A stretch of DNA of 29,438 nucleotides from JAHILA01 sp035528175 (GTDB lineage Bacteria; Patescibacteriota; Minisyncoccia; RBG-13-40-8-A). The notes below the pieces were generated by a model that saw only the letters and a program-made list of their open reading frames with translations, made no database searches and had not been told where the DNA came from. Positions 28,259 through 29,438 of this stretch are shown one piece after another. The stretch covers positions 1-29,438 of the forward strand of contig DATKZC010000015.1 of the NCBI GenBank assembly GCA_035528175.1, given 5' to 3'. The first letter of the stretch is position 1; every line of letters begins with the position of its first letter. Position numbers and translations under genes: made by a program.

Positions 28259-29438
28259 AAATATCCTATAACTGGCTAAGAGAATATTTGCCTAAACTGC
28301 CCAAGCCGGAAAAATTGGCAAATTTATTGATTGTACATAGTTTAGAAGTCAAGGCAATTGAAAAATTAGCCAGGGATTATATCTTAGATATTGATGTTTT
28401 ACCGAACAGAGGACACGATTGTTTGAGTTATATTGGAATCGCAAAAGAATGCGCAGCATTGCTGGGTCTCAAAATCACCCAGCCATGTCTACCGGTAGGC
28501 AGGCGAAAATACAAATTAGAGGAAGATAAAAAACTGAAAACAAGCGATTTTATAAAAATTGAAGTCCAAGATAGAGAGGCATGCCCGAGATATACAGCAA
28601 GAGTAATAGATAATATAAAAATTGGGCCGTCGCCGAAATGGTTGAAAGAGAAATTGGAATCAATCGGCCAAAAATCAATCAATAATATTGTTGATGCTAC
28701 AAACTATATAATGTTCGAAACCGGGCAGCCATTGCACGCATTTGATTATGAAAAAATCAGCGGAAGAAAAATCATTGTCAGGCAGGCAAAAAAAGGCGAA
28801 AAAATAGCCACACTGGATAATGAATTAATTGATTTAGATGATGATTTTTTGGTTATAGCAGATACTAAAAACCCATTGGCTCTGGCGGGAATTAAGGGCG
28901 GGAAAAGAGCCGAGATTTCAAAAAATACCAAAACCATTGTTTTAGAATCTGCTAATTTTAATTTAGGAACGGTGAGGACAGCATCAAGAAAAATAAATCT
29001 AAGGACAGAAGCATCAATAAGATTTGAATATGGTTTGGATGCGAATTTAACCGGAGAGGCGATTGATAAAGTTGCTGTATTAATTAAAGAGGTTGCCGAA
29101 GGGAAAATCGCCAGAGGAATAATTGATGTTTATGCCAAAAAAGTTTATCCAATTAAAATCAATTTGGATATTAAAAAAGTTGAAAATATTTTAGGGAAAA
29201 CTATTTCTAAAACCGAGATAACGAGAATTTTAAAATTATTGGGCTTTGATGTAGATGCAAATCTGAAGGTTGTTATTCCCACAATCCGTCAAGATGTAAA
29301 AATCCAAGAGGATTTAATCGAAGAAATTGCCAGAATAATCGGTTATGACAACATCGAAGCAAAAGCCCCGCTCGGGCTTTTAGGGATTGTCAAACTGGAT
29401 GATGTTTTGACTATAACCAATAAAACCAAAACGATTCT
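28255..29438 (+). CDS. pheT: Phenylalanyl-tRNA synthetase beta subunit, 3' end beyond window
   Basis: Starts at ATG 28255 (MKISYNWLREYLP) and stays open to the window edge, 394 codons. The N-terminal B1 part passes directly from HSLEVKAIEKL to YILDIDVLPNRGHDCLSYIGIAKE. About 110 residues that form the OB-fold tRNA-binding (EMAP-like) domain in most bacterial PheT are absent. The B3/B4 editing region (NIVDATNYIMFETGQPLHAFDYEKI, PLALAGIKGG, ESANFNLGTVRTASRKINLRTEASIRFEYGLD) and B5 (RQDVKIQEDLIEEIARIIGYDNI) are normal. A palindromic element gives CLPVGRR near residue 78. Last gene of the pheS operon in view. Confidence 0.93.
   Translation, partial: MKISYNWLREYLPKLPKPEKLANLLIVHSLEVKAIEKLARDYILDIDVLPNRGHDCLSYIGIAKECAALLGLKITQPCLPVGRRKYKLEEDKKLKTSDFIKIEVQDREACPRYTARVIDNIKIGPSPKWLKEKLESIGQKSINNIVDATNYIMFETGQPLHAFDYEKISGRKIIVRQAKKGEKIATLDNELIDLDDDFLVIADTKNPLALAGIKGGKRAEISKNTKTIVLESANFNLGTVRTASRKINLRTEASIRFEYGLDANLTGEAIDKVAVLIKEVAEGKIARGIIDVYAKKVYPIKINLDIKKVENILGKTISKTEITRILKLLGFDVDANLKVVIPTIRQDVKIQEDLIEEIARIIGYDNIEAKAPLGLLGIVKLDDVLTITNKTKTI
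28485..28503. repeat. CTACCGGTAG palindromic element in pheT
   Basis: CTACCGGTAG (28489-28498) with following GCAGG matches the gatA elements in sequence but is read in another frame, giving LPVGRR. Confidence 0.7.

Overview
The window looks like a piece of a Candidate Phyla Radiation (Patescibacteria, probably Parcubacteria-like) chromosome. The reasons are low GC, densely packed short genes with ATGA overlaps, few Shine-Dalgarno sequences, shortened aminoacyl-tRNA synthetases (ValRS and PheT), tRNAs without an encoded CCA, and a set of small membrane or single-domain proteins typical of these genomes. UGA is used as a stop and an RF2 gene is present, so the standard bacterial code applies (not the Gracilibacteria UGA=Gly code). 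The lineage is inferred from these features, not from a marker-gene search.

Layout. 1-501: 3' part of a decayed-looking family-4 glycosyltransferase. 488-4940 (minus strand): tsaD, valS, prsW-like protease and hsp20; hsp20 has a leader hairpin that would hide its Shine-Dalgarno. 5001-5490: tRNA-Glu(UUC), a compact GC-rich structured stretch (candidate small RNA or 58-codon ORF), tRNA-Gly(CCC) and tRNA-Thr(CGU). 5536-8825: prfB (with the programmed +1 frameshift), ftsE, ftsX and an M15 peptidase, closed by a strong terminator. 8840-12527 (minus strand): tRNA-Gln(CUG), a DUF218 protein, a TIR/deoxyribosyltransferase-like protein with a C-terminal winged-helix-like part, a protein of unknown function, a TIM-barrel isomerase-like protein and a YjdF-like membrane protein. 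This is the most accessory-looking block. 12622-14740: DUF4870-like, HIT, CapA-like and cupin genes. 14844-17842: typA/bipA behind a clear promoter and leader hairpin, an AlkD-like glycosylase and a tandem zinc-ribbon protein. 17871-21859: GerMN protein, anchored unknown, NlpC/P60-like, glycoside hydrolase-like, ROK kinase and DsbA-like genes. 21862-26144: ligA, gatC, gatA and a membrane protein. 26207-26473: tRNA-fMet, tRNA-Met/Ile2(CAU) and tRNA-Asp. 26556-29438: small membrane protein, pheS, a small unknown and pheT (cut by the window edge).

The genes mainly serve translation (tsaD, valS, prfB, typA, gatCA, pheST, seven tRNAs), the cell envelope (ftsEX with M15 peptidase, CapA, NlpC/P60, DsbA) and DNA maintenance (ligA, alkD). 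Because gatCA is present, the indirect Gln/Asn-tRNA pathway is probably used; gatB is not in the window.

The most striking feature is a set of short palindromic elements lying in frame inside essential genes: valS, tsaD, the ROK kinase, gatC, gatA, pheS and pheT, plus an A-rich element in ligA. They always fall at points that read as surface-loop insertions, in the manner of Rickettsia palindromic elements. Other points worth testing are the hsp20 leader, the structured RNA candidate, the unusual initiator tRNA elbow, a recurring TG(C/T)TA(A/T)AAT extended -10 placed so close to start codons that leaderless mRNAs are likely, and the TIR-like operon.
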